A stretch of DNA of 64,000 bases from Fervidobacterium gondwanense DSM 13020. GTDB lineage: Bacteria > Thermotogota > Thermotogae > Thermotogales > Fervidobacteriaceae. Below are positions 31,850 through 39,986 of this stretch, in pieces (position 1 is the first letter of the stretch; the number at the start of each line of letters is the position of its first letter). The notes below the pieces were generated by a model that was not told the DNA's origin, did no database searches, and worked only from the letters and a program-made list of their open reading frames with translations. The stretch covers positions 1-64,000 of the forward strand of contig NZ_FRDJ01000007.1 in the NCBI RefSeq assembly GCF_900143265.1. Reading direction: 5' to 3'. The position numbers and the translations under genes are program-made.

Positions 31850-32021
31850 TTGTAAAGAAAGAGTTTCTAATGTTAAGAAAACAAAATTGAAAACGCATAA
31901 CGAAGGAAAAATGAGCATAAGAAAGAAAAGTTTAGAAATCAATATCCCTAAAGTTTATAGAAAAAGGCTTTCAATTAACAGAGAGTTAGCTTGTAGGGTT
32001 TATTAATTCATGAGTTCGTTG

Positions 32022-32027
32022 TATAAT
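32022..32027 (+). promoter_or_regulatory. -10 element for pgeF
   Basis: TATAAT lies 55 bases before the pgeF start. No -35 of quality is at the expected distance. The remainder of the 296-base gap between atoD and pgeF holds the divergent atoD promoter and nothing else that could be supported. Confidence 0.4.
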
Positions 32028-32081
32028 CGATTAACAATAATCATGGTGAACCTGACATGGAATAATAGAGGGGGATAAGAA

Positions 32082-32885
32082 ATGAAAAAATACCTTGGTA
32101 ACTATATATTGGAGGATTGGAATGGTGTTTACATCCTCAAATCACCACTAATGAGTCAGTTTCCGGAACTAAAACATTTCTTCACAACGCGAAAAATCGA
32201 TAAGTATGCCGATTCAGAAAACTTTGGTGAACTTAATATGTCGGTCTCAAGTGAAGACTTCACCAGACATTTCGAATTCCTCGCGAAGAAGTTGAACATA
32301 AGCACAAACAGATGTGTCTTCTCCCACCAAGTTCACAGCAAAAATGTTAAGATAGTGACGAGCAATGATATAGGAGAGCCATACTGGAATAGAAAACTGA
32401 AGGATATAGATGGTCTTATAACAACCGAGAGAAACTTGTATTTGGTGACATCTTATGCTGACTGTATGCCAGTTGTGGCATACGACCCTGTTAGAAAGGC
32501 TGTAGGAGTGGCACATTCTGGTTGGAGAGGAACTCTGCAAGAAATAGCAAAAGAACTCATTCTAAAAATGAACAGTGAGCTTGGCTGTAGACCAGAAGAT
32601 ATCTTTGTCACTGTTGGACCATCCATAGGTCCAGATAGCTTTGAAGTCGGTCCCGAGGTCGCTACAGAATTTTTCATGAAATTTGGTAAGGAAGTAATAA
32701 TAGAAAAGAACGATAAATTGCACGTAGATCTCTGGAAAGCTTTGGAAATAACACTTTCCTCCGTAGGTGTGAAACATGTGGAATTTTCAAATATAGATAC
32801 TTTCAAGCATACAGAATATCTGTATTCTTATAGAAAAGAAAAGACTAAGAAGAGATTTGCAGCAGTTGTTGGGATAATGGAGTAA
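32082..32885 (+). CDS. pgeF: YfiH/PgeF-type laccase-domain protein (peptidoglycan editing factor)
   Basis: A 267-residue protein of the YfiH/YlmD/LACC1 family. Catalytic signatures are SHQVHS (about 82), SYADCMPVV with the Cys (about 126-134) and GVAHSGWRGT (about 142-151), together giving the His/Cys/His zinc site. E. coli PgeF removes wrong amino acids from UDP-MurNAc precursors, while related proteins act as purine nucleoside phosphorylases or adenosine deaminases. Which activity dominates here is unknown. GAGGGGGA precedes the ATG. Confidence 0.88.
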   Translation: MKKYLGNYILEDWNGVYILKSPLMSQFPELKHFFTTRKIDKYADSENFGELNMSVSSEDFTRHFEFLAKKLNISTNRCVFSHQVHSKNVKIVTSNDIGEPYWNRKLKDIDGLITTERNLYLVTSYADCMPVVAYDPVRKAVGVAHSGWRGTLQEIAKELILKMNSELGCRPEDIFVTVGPSIGPDSFEVGPEVATEFFMKFGKEVIIEKNDKLHVDLWKALEITLSSVGVKHVEFSNIDTFKHTEYLYSYRKEKTKKRFAAVVGIME

Positions 32886-32928
32886 TATTAAGAATCATAG
32901 CAATTTTCTAACAGGGGAGGAAAAGAGA

Positions 32929-33597
32929 ATGAAAAGGATAAGATTTGGAGACGTTCTATCAGTTTTGTTCTTTGCACTACTTGGTTATTTGCTTATCAAC
33001 AAGAGCACGCGCGAAGTTTATTTGCATCTAAATTCGTCACATCCATATATATTGGGTTTCTTAAAAGTTGGTATTCTCGCAACTTTTGGGGAAATATTAT
33101 CAACAAGAATAGTAACCGGTAAATACAAAATACTTGTCGGATTACCCTATAGGTTTGTAGTCTGGGGATTCTTGGGCGTTGTATTCGTTGCTATATTTGA
33201 GCTGTTCGGGTCTGGGACTAAAGTACTGCTTGAGAAAAATCTTCTTCCGTATGCAGAAAACACAAGAACGTTTCTTCAAGCGTTTTACACAAGTGTTCTT
33301 ATGAATCTGATATTTGCCCCTACGTTTATGGCGTTACACAGGATAACAGATGCCTACATTGACTTGAGTCAAGGAAAAATAAGAAATATGCTTAGAATCG
33401 AATTGAATACCGTACTGGAACACATCGATTGGAAAACCTTTGTAAGTTTTGTTTTAGGAAAAACTATACCATTTTTCTGGATTCCTGCTCATACAGTCAC
33501 GTTCCTCTTACCTTCAACTTACAGAGTTCTTGTTGCTGCGTTGTTGTCCGTTGCTTTGGGAGTTTTGCTGACGTTGAGAAAGAAAGCGAAAGCATGA
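32929..33597 (+). CDS. polytopic membrane protein, possibly Mpv17-like
   Basis: A 222-residue integral membrane protein with about five hydrophobic segments. It is not a firmly recognised family. The layout (GEILSTRI early, a central WGFLGVVFVAIFELFG helix, a late FFWIPAHTVTFLLPSTYRVL segment) is reminiscent of Mpv17/PMP22-like proteins, but this is only a resemblance. It follows pgeF by 43 bases with its own GGGGAGG site, so it may be co-transcribed. Its stop is one base from that of the converging cysteine hydrolase gene. Confidence 0.55.
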   Translation: MKRIRFGDVLSVLFFALLGYLLINKSTREVYLHLNSSHPYILGFLKVGILATFGEILSTRIVTGKYKILVGLPYRFVVWGFLGVVFVAIFELFGSGTKVLLEKNLLPYAENTRTFLQAFYTSVLMNLIFAPTFMALHRITDAYIDLSQGKIRNMLRIELNTVLEHIDWKTFVSFVLGKTIPFFWIPAHTVTFLLPSTYRVLVAALLSVALGVLLTLRKKAKA

Positions 33598-33598
33598 A

Positions 33599-34207
33599 TT
33601 ATTCAATAGCTTTCAGAATTTGTAAGATTTCGTCTTTGTTTGCAATCACTCCGAATCCATGCGCTATGTTTTTCAATGAGGCGTAGTGGTACCATTCGTC
33701 TTTATCCCAAAGACAGTCTTCAACCATCACTATTTTGTAACCCCGGACAAATCCGCTTCGGGCTGTTGTTTCGCAACAAAGATGGGTCATAACACCGGTT
33801 ATGATGAGTTGATTAACATTCTTTGATTTGAGCAAATCATTCAGATTTGTGTCGTAGAATGCATCATAAGTGCTTTTTTCAATAAGGTTGTCAAGCAGTT
33901 CTTGTGGCACAAGAGGAACTGCCCATTCATTCGTAACGACGTTCCCCCACCAGCTGTGCATATTATCGTTCCAACCTTTGTGGATTGTTCCGATGACTGG
34001 GATGTCCTTTTTAATGGACTTAACTTCTGTTAAGAGCTGTATAATATTTTTCAGAATGCGCTCAGAACCCCTTAAATATGCAGGCGCATCTTTTTGAAAA
34101 AAGTAATTCTGCACGTCTATAACTAATATCGCAGGATTGAGCAAGGACAAACTGTGCTTTTCTTTTTCCAAATAGAACACATCTTCACCTTCCTTACCGT
34201 TCAACAA
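33599..34207 (-). CDS. isochorismatase-like cysteine hydrolase
   Basis: A 202-residue member of the isochorismatase/nicotinamidase superfamily. The catalytic Asp is in ILVIDVQNYF (about 32), a candidate Lys is in TIHKGWND (about 77) and the nucleophilic Cys is in TGVMTHLCCETTARSGF (about 136-152). The preceding cis-peptide motif GVMTH is typical. Substrates in the family range from isochorismate to nicotinamide and ureidoacrylate, and none can be assigned. It overlaps the 117-codon-class gene upstream by 14 bases and forms a small operon with it and the DUF1576 gene. Confidence 0.82.
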   Translation of the reverse strand: MLNGKEGEDVFYLEKEKHSLSLLNPAILVIDVQNYFFQKDAPAYLRGSERILKNIIQLLTEVKSIKKDIPVIGTIHKGWNDNMHSWWGNVVTNEWAVPLVPQELLDNLIEKSTYDAFYDTNLNDLLKSKNVNQLIITGVMTHLCCETTARSGFVRGYKIVMVEDCLWDKDEWYHYASLKNIAHGFGVIANKDEILQILKAIE

Positions 34208-34526
34208 ACATCTCTAAAGTAATCGAGTCCACCTTTGCTTCTATTTCAAATTTCTTCATGTAAGGCGCAATAGCGAAAATATCTTGTAGACTTCCAACTT
34301 GTGTGGCAAGAGACGAATAATATCTCAGCTCAGGGTGGTCTTTTATTTTTGAGAGTTTTTTTAATTCCAGTATTACATCATCAGTCGCTTTGATGTTTGC
34401 TTCAAGCATTACATAGAAATTCTTGTCGGATACTACAATTTCCGATGAAACAAGGTGGGCACCGTTTTTTAACAAATAATAAGTCATCTCATTCATAACT
34501 GAAACGATAAGCTTTTCAATTTCCAT
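34194..34526 (-). CDS. hypothetical protein in the DUF1576 operon
   Basis: A 110-residue cytoplasmic protein with no family recognised. It starts MEIEKLIVSVMNEMTYYLLKNG and alternates predicted helices with beta strands. No cysteines, metal motifs, signal peptide or membrane segments stand out. The ATG at 34526 is used because GGGGTGA precedes it; an upstream in-frame ATG at 34547 is inside the DUF1576 gene. It overlaps both neighbours, so it is translated as part of the three-gene unit. The overlap suggests a function tied to the membrane protein or the hydrolase. Confidence 0.65.
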   Translation of the reverse strand: MEIEKLIVSVMNEMTYYLLKNGAHLVSSEIVVSDKNFYVMLEANIKATDDVILELKKLSKIKDHPELRYYSSLATQVGSLQDIFAIAPYMKKFEIEAKVDSITLEMFVER

Positions 34527-35760
34527 TTCTTTCACCCCACTTCTCAACGATTCTGTTCTTTATATTTTTAACAGCTTCTATTAATGGTAAAAGGAAAAGT
34601 GCCACAAAACCTCCTGAGAAACCATTATTGTAGAGGTTCATTCCAAAATGTAAGCTTCCAATGTTCAAGACAAGTGCGCTGTGGAGGTATCCAGCGATTA
34701 TTCCCCAAATAAACCCGAATTCACCTGCTATAGGTGCCAATGTGGTTCCAAACAGAACAGCTAAGACCATTATAGGACTATTTACAGGTTGAGAATTTGT
34801 TAGTGCTCCTATCATAACACCAAGAAAGACAGGTGCAATATTCTTTGGATGTTTTCCCAACGCTCCGAAACCAGCCAACGTCATTATTCCGCCGATGGTT
34901 GGTCCATTGAGCGGTGCACCAACCAACAAGACGTATGACGTACCTATCAAACCAAGTATACCAACGTTCATAAACGCAATTGCCTCATTTTCCAAAAGCA
35001 CAAAGTCTGTTAGAAGTTTTCCCGAATATTTGAATATGCTTTTGTATTTCGCAAATGTCCAGCCGTTCAGTTTTAGCCCATACAACAGAATGAGATAAAA
35101 GAAGGTGTATACAAAGATAGACAGCAACAATTGATTTTCAGTGTGCCATATCAATCGAGGTTCTGGATGTAAATCATACGCTCTCAATATTCCACCGATA
35201 AACATTCCTAACAAACCAGCAGTGAAACCAATGTTGTAGAGGTTATATCCTCTGTGCAAAGTTAGAGCAAAGCTTCCGAGTGGTGGAAGGAAGAATCCAA
35301 TTATCAAGACGATTATCAAACCGATATAATCAAAACCTTTGTCAAGAACAAGATGCGTTGTTATAGGTGCGAGTGCTGTTCCAAAGTACGAAACGTATAG
35401 GTAAGTTCTCACATTTTCACCAATAACAATTGAATAAAGAAATACTCCCGCAACAATTGGCCATACATTGAAGATATTCTTACCAAATAACGCGAAGCCA
35501 CCAATAGTCATCACTGCTGCAACCGAAACACCCGTTGGGTTGATTTTGAGAAGCTTAAAGATAAATGTAAAGGCAAGCATCAAAAATCCGCTGTTTAAGA
35601 AAGCTCCTCCTAATCCTGCAATTTCAAAGTAATCCGTAATTAAATAATCAGGTGATTTGATAATATGAATAAGTTCTTCAATTATGTTAAACCCTCCGAC
35701 AGCAATGCCAAAAACAATAAAAATAAAGGAAATGGTAAATAAAAATCTATACACCACCAC
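34516..35760 (-). CDS. DUF1576 integral membrane protein
   Basis: A 414-residue polytopic protein with about eleven hydrophobic segments. It resembles DUF1576, an uncharacterised family. The protein shows an internal duplication. GTALAPITTHLV with LHRGYNLYNIGFTAGLLGMFIGG in the first half parallels GTTLAPIAGEFG with LHFGMNLYNNGFSGGFVALFLLP in the second. GGFALFGKN parallels GGFGALGKH. Such inverted or tandem repeats are typical of transporters, so a transport role is likely but the substrate is unknown. It is first in its operon. Confidence 0.8.
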   Translation of the reverse strand: MVVYRFLFTISFIFIVFGIAVGGFNIIEELIHIIKSPDYLITDYFEIAGLGGAFLNSGFLMLAFTFIFKLLKINPTGVSVAAVMTIGGFALFGKNIFNVWPIVAGVFLYSIVIGENVRTYLYVSYFGTALAPITTHLVLDKGFDYIGLIIVLIIGFFLPPLGSFALTLHRGYNLYNIGFTAGLLGMFIGGILRAYDLHPEPRLIWHTENQLLLSIFVYTFFYLILLYGLKLNGWTFAKYKSIFKYSGKLLTDFVLLENEAIAFMNVGILGLIGTSYVLLVGAPLNGPTIGGIMTLAGFGALGKHPKNIAPVFLGVMIGALTNSQPVNSPIMVLAVLFGTTLAPIAGEFGFIWGIIAGYLHSALVLNIGSLHFGMNLYNNGFSGGFVALFLLPLIEAVKNIKNRIVEKWGERNGN

Positions 35761-35787
35761 AAATCACCCCTATTTTGATATATTTTT

Positions 35788-35809
35788 CACAGTGATTATA
35801 TCACAGTGT
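35788..35809 (-). promoter_or_regulatory. DUF1576 operon promoter with embedded repeats (possible operator)
   Basis: On the minus strand TGATATAAT (35795-35803) forms an extended -10, 35 bases before the start codon. It lies between two copies of TCACAGTG (plus strand 35788-35795 and 35801-35808). GTGAT/ATCAC across its centre is a perfect inverted repeat. A repressor binding here could also reach the divergent TTGACA at 35825. Confidence 0.5.
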
Positions 35810-35824
35810 TTTTTTGTTTCGCTA

Positions 35825-35853
35825 TTGACAAAAATCTCCGAAAATGTTAAACT
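35825..35853 (+). promoter_or_regulatory. promoter of the ABC exporter leader transcript
   Basis: TTGACA (35825-35830), a 17-bp spacer and TAAACT (35848-35853) make a good promoter. It predicts a leader RNA of about 300 nt before the first exporter gene. Confidence 0.65.
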
Positions 35854-35922
35854 ACTTCTGTAAAAACTTTGCAAAGCGAACTTTTGCTGAAAATTACAGC
35901 GAAATGAAAGGAGGGTTGTCCG

Positions 35923-35997
35923 ATGAAGATGACAAAGCAAGCATTAATTAAAGTTAATAAGACCTTTTTCAAAGGACAACCCTGTGTTGGAGGTTAG
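35923..35997 (+). CDS. 24-residue leader peptide upstream of the ABC exporter genes
   Basis: A short reading frame starting MKMTKQALIK and ending FKGQPCVGG, then TAG. It has one of the best ribosome binding sites in the window: AAAGGAGGG at 907-915 of the 35-kb block, seven bases before the ATG. It lies between a promoter and an intrinsic terminator. Part of its own ribosome binding site (35912-35921) can pair perfectly with codons 18-21 (35974-35983). It has no recognisable domain and is probably a regulatory leader whose translation senses ribosome state, as for the BmrB leader of Bacillus bmrCD. A functional peptide is not excluded. Confidence 0.65.
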   Translation: MKMTKQALIKVNKTFFKGQPCVGG

Positions 35998-36061
35998 AAC
36001 CCAGACCTTTAGATTTTCCAAACTTGTCTAACTCCGTACAATTTATGAGGCCAAAATAGAT

Positions 36062-36096
36062 ACTCCACGGGTTGTTCCGTGGAGTTTTTTGTTTTC
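36062..36096 (+). terminator. intrinsic terminator / attenuator before the ABC exporter genes
   Basis: ACTCCACGG (36062-36070) pairs with CCGTGGAGT (36077-36085) around GTTGTT and is followed by six T. It sits downstream of the leader peptide and 64 bases before the first exporter gene, in the same transcript. Its loop and stem base (GGGTTGTTCC, 36069-36078) can instead pair with GGACAACCC (35974-35982), leaving one bulged base. That pairing would prevent termination. Confidence 0.85.
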
Positions 36097-36159
36097 AAAT
36101 AGTGCAGTCATAGTCACATTCGAGACTTCTGAGGATTTCAAAATTTTGGGGGGATTGAG

Positions 36160-37995
36160 ATGGAGAAAGTATACGGCAAATCAAAGAAAGGATACATTGA
36201 TAACCTAAGGATGTTAAATAAGTTCATGAAAGGCAGTCGAGTTTCTTACTTCGTAGCCATAGTTTCGACTGCATTAGCTACGTTCCTATCAATTCTGACA
36301 CCACTTGTTATAAGGTTTACACTCGATAATTTGATAGGAAGAAAAGAAATCGATTCACAACTTGTAAGACGTTTAGTGAATCTTGTTGGATATGAGTTTC
36401 TTTCACGAAACATATGGATAGTGGGCGTCTTTATCGTTCTGCTTACTTTATTGAATGGACTTTCAAGCTACCTGAGAGGAAAGTATTCTTCAAAAGCTGC
36501 GGAAGGGTTTGCAGAGAGGCTAAAGAACGCTCTGTTTGAAAAGATAATCAAAGTTCCTGTAGAATTTCACAGCAAATACAGTTCCGGGGAGCTCATTCAG
36601 AGGTGCACCTCTGATGTAGAGACAATCAGGAATTTCCTTGCAAATGAATTAGTTGAAGTCAGCAGAACAATTTTTCTAATAATAATGGTCATGTATACTA
36701 TGCTTCGAATGGACAAAGTGCTAACCGGAATCGCAGTGGTAACGATTCCTGCATTGATTGGCGTATCATACTGGTTTTTCAAAATGGTAGAGAAGTATTT
36801 TAAGATGGCAGATGAAGCTGAAGCGGAAATGACGACGGTTGTACAAGAGAATATAACGGGAATACGGGTTGTAAAAGCTTTTACCCTCGAAAGAGAGCAG
36901 ACAGAGAAGTTTCAGAGTAAGAACCTGAACTTTCAAAGGCTTGACTATAAACTGTATGTTTTGTTTGCAAGATACTGGGCAGTGAGCGATTTTATAGCTC
37001 TCGTTCAGATTGCGCTCGTGAGTATCTTTGGAATATTCTTTACAATTTCTGGGAAGATTACATTAGGCACGTTCATTGCATTTACAAGTTATGTTGGTAT
37101 GTTCCTTTGGCCAGTAAGACAGCTTGGAAGAATTCTTTCGAATTTAAGCAAGATGAATGTGTCTCTCAACAGGGTCGGGGAGATATTGAAACATGAAGAC
37201 GAGACATCGGATGAAGTTTCAGAAAGTGAAGAGATAAGGGAATGGACATTCAGAGGTGAAATAGAATTCAGGAATGTATCGTTTAAATACGGTGATAATG
37301 AAGTGCTTCGCGGTGTTTCTTTCAAAATCGATGCTGGAGAAACAGTAGGGATATTTGGTCCTACTGGGTCTGGAAAATCGACTCTTCTTAATCTATTGCT
37401 GAAGCTCTATACTAACTATGAAGGTGAGATACTTATCGACGGAATTGAGTTAAGAAATATTCCAAGAAAGGTGCTGAGAGAGAATATAGGCTTTGTTTCA
37501 CAAGAGCCATTCCTGTTTTCCAAGCAAGTTGATGAAAACGTTGCAATAACAAAAGAAACGATAGATATGGAAGAAGTTATGTATGCAACAACTACAGCAT
37601 CTTTGCATGATGATATCGAGACTTTTCCAAACAAATATAAGACAATCATAGGTGAACGTGGTGTCACACTTTCAGGCGGCCAAAGACAAAGGATGGCGAT
37701 AGCAAGAACCATAATTAGAGAATATCCTGTGTTGATATTTGATGATTCCATGAGCGCCGTTGATACCGAAACTGAATACAAGATACGTTTGGCTTTAAGA
37801 GAACGAACAAAGGGACTAACTACTATCATAGTCTCTCATAGAATTCCAAGTATAAAACACGCAGACAAGATAGTCGTTTTGGAAAATGGCATTGTTACGG
37901 CTATAGGCAAGCACGAGGAGTTGATAAAAATTGATGGGATTTACAAGAAAGTTTGGAAAATTCAGTCGTTGATCGAAGATGAGTACAGAAGCTGA
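36160..37995 (+). CDS. heterodimeric ABC exporter, subunit with degenerate ATPase site (TM287/BmrC-like)
   Basis: A 611-residue type IV ABC exporter half: six transmembrane helices (about 30-320) fused to an ATPase domain. Motifs are Walker A GPTGSGKST (about 403), signature LSGGQRQR and Walker B LIFDDSMSAVD. The catalytic Glu after Walker B is replaced by Asp529, as in the degenerate site of TM287/288 and BmrCD. The downstream gene supplies the other half. Likely a multidrug or lipid flippase-type exporter. Expression appears controlled by the leader/attenuator just upstream. Confidence 0.9.
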   Translation: MEKVYGKSKKGYIDNLRMLNKFMKGSRVSYFVAIVSTALATFLSILTPLVIRFTLDNLIGRKEIDSQLVRRLVNLVGYEFLSRNIWIVGVFIVLLTLLNGLSSYLRGKYSSKAAEGFAERLKNALFEKIIKVPVEFHSKYSSGELIQRCTSDVETIRNFLANELVEVSRTIFLIIMVMYTMLRMDKVLTGIAVVTIPALIGVSYWFFKMVEKYFKMADEAEAEMTTVVQENITGIRVVKAFTLEREQTEKFQSKNLNFQRLDYKLYVLFARYWAVSDFIALVQIALVSIFGIFFTISGKITLGTFIAFTSYVGMFLWPVRQLGRILSNLSKMNVSLNRVGEILKHEDETSDEVSESEEIREWTFRGEIEFRNVSFKYGDNEVLRGVSFKIDAGETVGIFGPTGSGKSTLLNLLLKLYTNYEGEILIDGIELRNIPRKVLRENIGFVSQEPFLFSKQVDENVAITKETIDMEEVMYATTTASLHDDIETFPNKYKTIIGERGVTLSGGQRQRMAIARTIIREYPVLIFDDSMSAVDTETEYKIRLALRERTKGLTTIIVSHRIPSIKHADKIVVLENGIVTAIGKHEELIKIDGIYKKVWKIQSLIEDEYRS

Positions 37996-38018
37996 AAAAG
38001 TAAGGTGGTGCAATAGTT

Positions 38019-39818
38019 ATGGAAGAAAAACTTGATAATATAAGCCGAAAGAAAGAACGAATTGATGTAAAGCTTTGGCAGGGTTTTTTCGAGTTTCTGA
38101 AAAAATACAAGATAAAAGTGTTACTTCTCCTATTAGTCATGGTATTAGTTGGCCTAATTGAAGCTACATTTCCTTACCTTACAAGGTTTGCAATTGACAC
38201 TTTCGTTGTACCTAAGAGCTTCAACGGGTTCTGGAAATTCATAGCTGCATTTTCTTTGCTTACAACAATTCAATCGATAAATACATATGTCTTAATTGTT
38301 CTTGCAGGAAAAATCGAGACTGGAATGACACGAGACATAAGGAATTCTGCATTCTCTAAGCTACAAAAACTCCCGTTAAGCTTCTTTGATGCTAACGGAA
38401 CAGGACCGCTCATAGCCAGAATTATGTCGGACGTGCAAAGAGTTACCGGAATTTTATCATGGGGAATGGTTGATACGGTTTGGGGTATATCTACAATGAC
38501 ATTTATCACGTTCTACCTTTTTAGGTTGAACTGGAAAATGGCTCTTTTTGTTGTTGGCAGCATACCTGTGATTTTCTTTGTGAGTCTGTACTTCCAAAAG
38601 CTTATTTTGAGACATTATCGAATAGTTAGAAGGTACAATTCGGAAGTTACAGGAAAATTCAACGAAGGAATTCTCGGAGCAAAAACAACAAAAATTCTTT
38701 CAGTTGAAGAAAAGACTATTGCAGAATTTTCACAGCTAACCTCAAAGATGAGGCAAGAGGCAATAAAAGCTTCGGTAATATCTTCGATATACACACCAAT
38801 TATTGTCCAAATAGGTAGCATTGTTACGGCACTAATTCTCGTGTATGGCAGCAAAAACTTAGAGCAAGGAAGTATCACATACGGGACTTTGGCGGCTTTC
38901 ATCTCTTACTCTATCCAATTTTTTGAGCCGCTGCGCGAACTTTCACGTGTCATGGCTGATGTTATCTCTTCACAGGCTGCTGGCGAACGTGTTATGGAAG
39001 TATTGCGAGCGCAATCAGAAGGTGAATCAAGTAGAGAGTACGCCTTAGCTGAGTTTGGCTTTGAGGGGAACGTGGAGTTTAGGAATGTTTCTTTCAAGTA
39101 CAATACAAGTGACATGGTTCTCAAGAATTTTAATTTAAAAGTTAAAAAGGGAGAGAGAATCGCAATTGTTGGACCGACAGGTTCTGGCAAGTCAACAATA
39201 GTAAACTTACTTGGGCGCTTCTATGAACCTACAGAGGGCAAGATATATTTTGATGGGGTTAACTACACAGAAATTGATTTGCGAACTCTCAGAAAGAACA
39301 TTGGATATGTACTCCAAGTTCCACACCTTTTTAATGGAACTATTGCAGAGAACATAGCTGTTGGAAAACCCGGTTGTACTCTTGAAGAAATTGTTGAGGC
39401 AGCAAAGGTTGTGAACGTCCACGACTACATTGTCAAACTGAAAGACGGCTATAATACACTCGTGGGAGAAGGTGGAACAAATCTCTCCGTAGGTCAGAGA
39501 CAGTTAATAGCTTTAGCGAGAGTAGTCTTGGCAAATCCAAAAATCATAGTTATGGATGAAGCAACCAGTTCAATAGATGCCCACACAGAACATATAATCC
39601 AAGAATCTATCGATAAGATCTTACACGGAAGGACGAGTTTTGTAATAGCTCACAGATTGTCAACTATACGGAGTGCTGACCGGATTTTGGTCATAGAAAA
39701 CGGAGAAATAATAGAAGACGGAAGTCATGAACAGCTTATGAAAAAGAGAGGGCACTATTACCGACTATATATGCAACAATTCGTAGAGGAAAAGGAGAAA
39801 GAGTTGTTCAACGTGTAA
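38019..39818 (+). CDS. heterodimeric ABC exporter, subunit with intact Walker B (TM288/BmrD-like)
   Basis: The 599-residue partner half-transporter, with six transmembrane helices and an ATPase domain. Walker A is GPTGSGKST and Walker B is IIVMDEATSSID with the catalytic Glu514 intact. The signature is LSVGQ (489-493) rather than LSGGQ. In a heterodimer this altered signature faces the degenerate Walker B of the other subunit, so the pair has one consensus and one degenerate site. The gene starts 23 bases after its partner, behind AAGGTGG. Confidence 0.9.
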   Translation: MEEKLDNISRKKERIDVKLWQGFFEFLKKYKIKVLLLLLVMVLVGLIEATFPYLTRFAIDTFVVPKSFNGFWKFIAAFSLLTTIQSINTYVLIVLAGKIETGMTRDIRNSAFSKLQKLPLSFFDANGTGPLIARIMSDVQRVTGILSWGMVDTVWGISTMTFITFYLFRLNWKMALFVVGSIPVIFFVSLYFQKLILRHYRIVRRYNSEVTGKFNEGILGAKTTKILSVEEKTIAEFSQLTSKMRQEAIKASVISSIYTPIIVQIGSIVTALILVYGSKNLEQGSITYGTLAAFISYSIQFFEPLRELSRVMADVISSQAAGERVMEVLRAQSEGESSREYALAEFGFEGNVEFRNVSFKYNTSDMVLKNFNLKVKKGERIAIVGPTGSGKSTIVNLLGRFYEPTEGKIYFDGVNYTEIDLRTLRKNIGYVLQVPHLFNGTIAENIAVGKPGCTLEEIVEAAKVVNVHDYIVKLKDGYNTLVGEGGTNLSVGQRQLIALARVVLANPKIIVMDEATSSIDAHTEHIIQESIDKILHGRTSFVIAHRLSTIRSADRILVIENGEIIEDGSHEQLMKKRGHYYRLYMQQFVEEKEKELFNV

Positions 39819-39986
39819 AAAACGAGTTTAGTAAGATTATTAGCTTTAAATCCGGAATTGGAAGAGATAATAGAAGGAATAAAAAGATTTTTTACTCTTT
39901 TGTATTCAAGAGAATGATTTTGAGATTTCGTTTATAAGTGATTGTGTATTAGACTATGTATATCCAAAATACCTGGAGGTGAAAGA

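Noticed and set aside
31803-32006. Plus-strand ORF of 67 codons between atoD and pgeF
   Set aside because: No ribosome binding site, Lys/Arg-rich low-information sequence, and it overlaps the divergent promoter region of atoD. Probably a chance frame.
39900-39980. Fur box upstream of the iron-type importer
   Set aside because: GAGAATGATTTTGAGA resembles half a Fur site, but no convincing palindrome is present.
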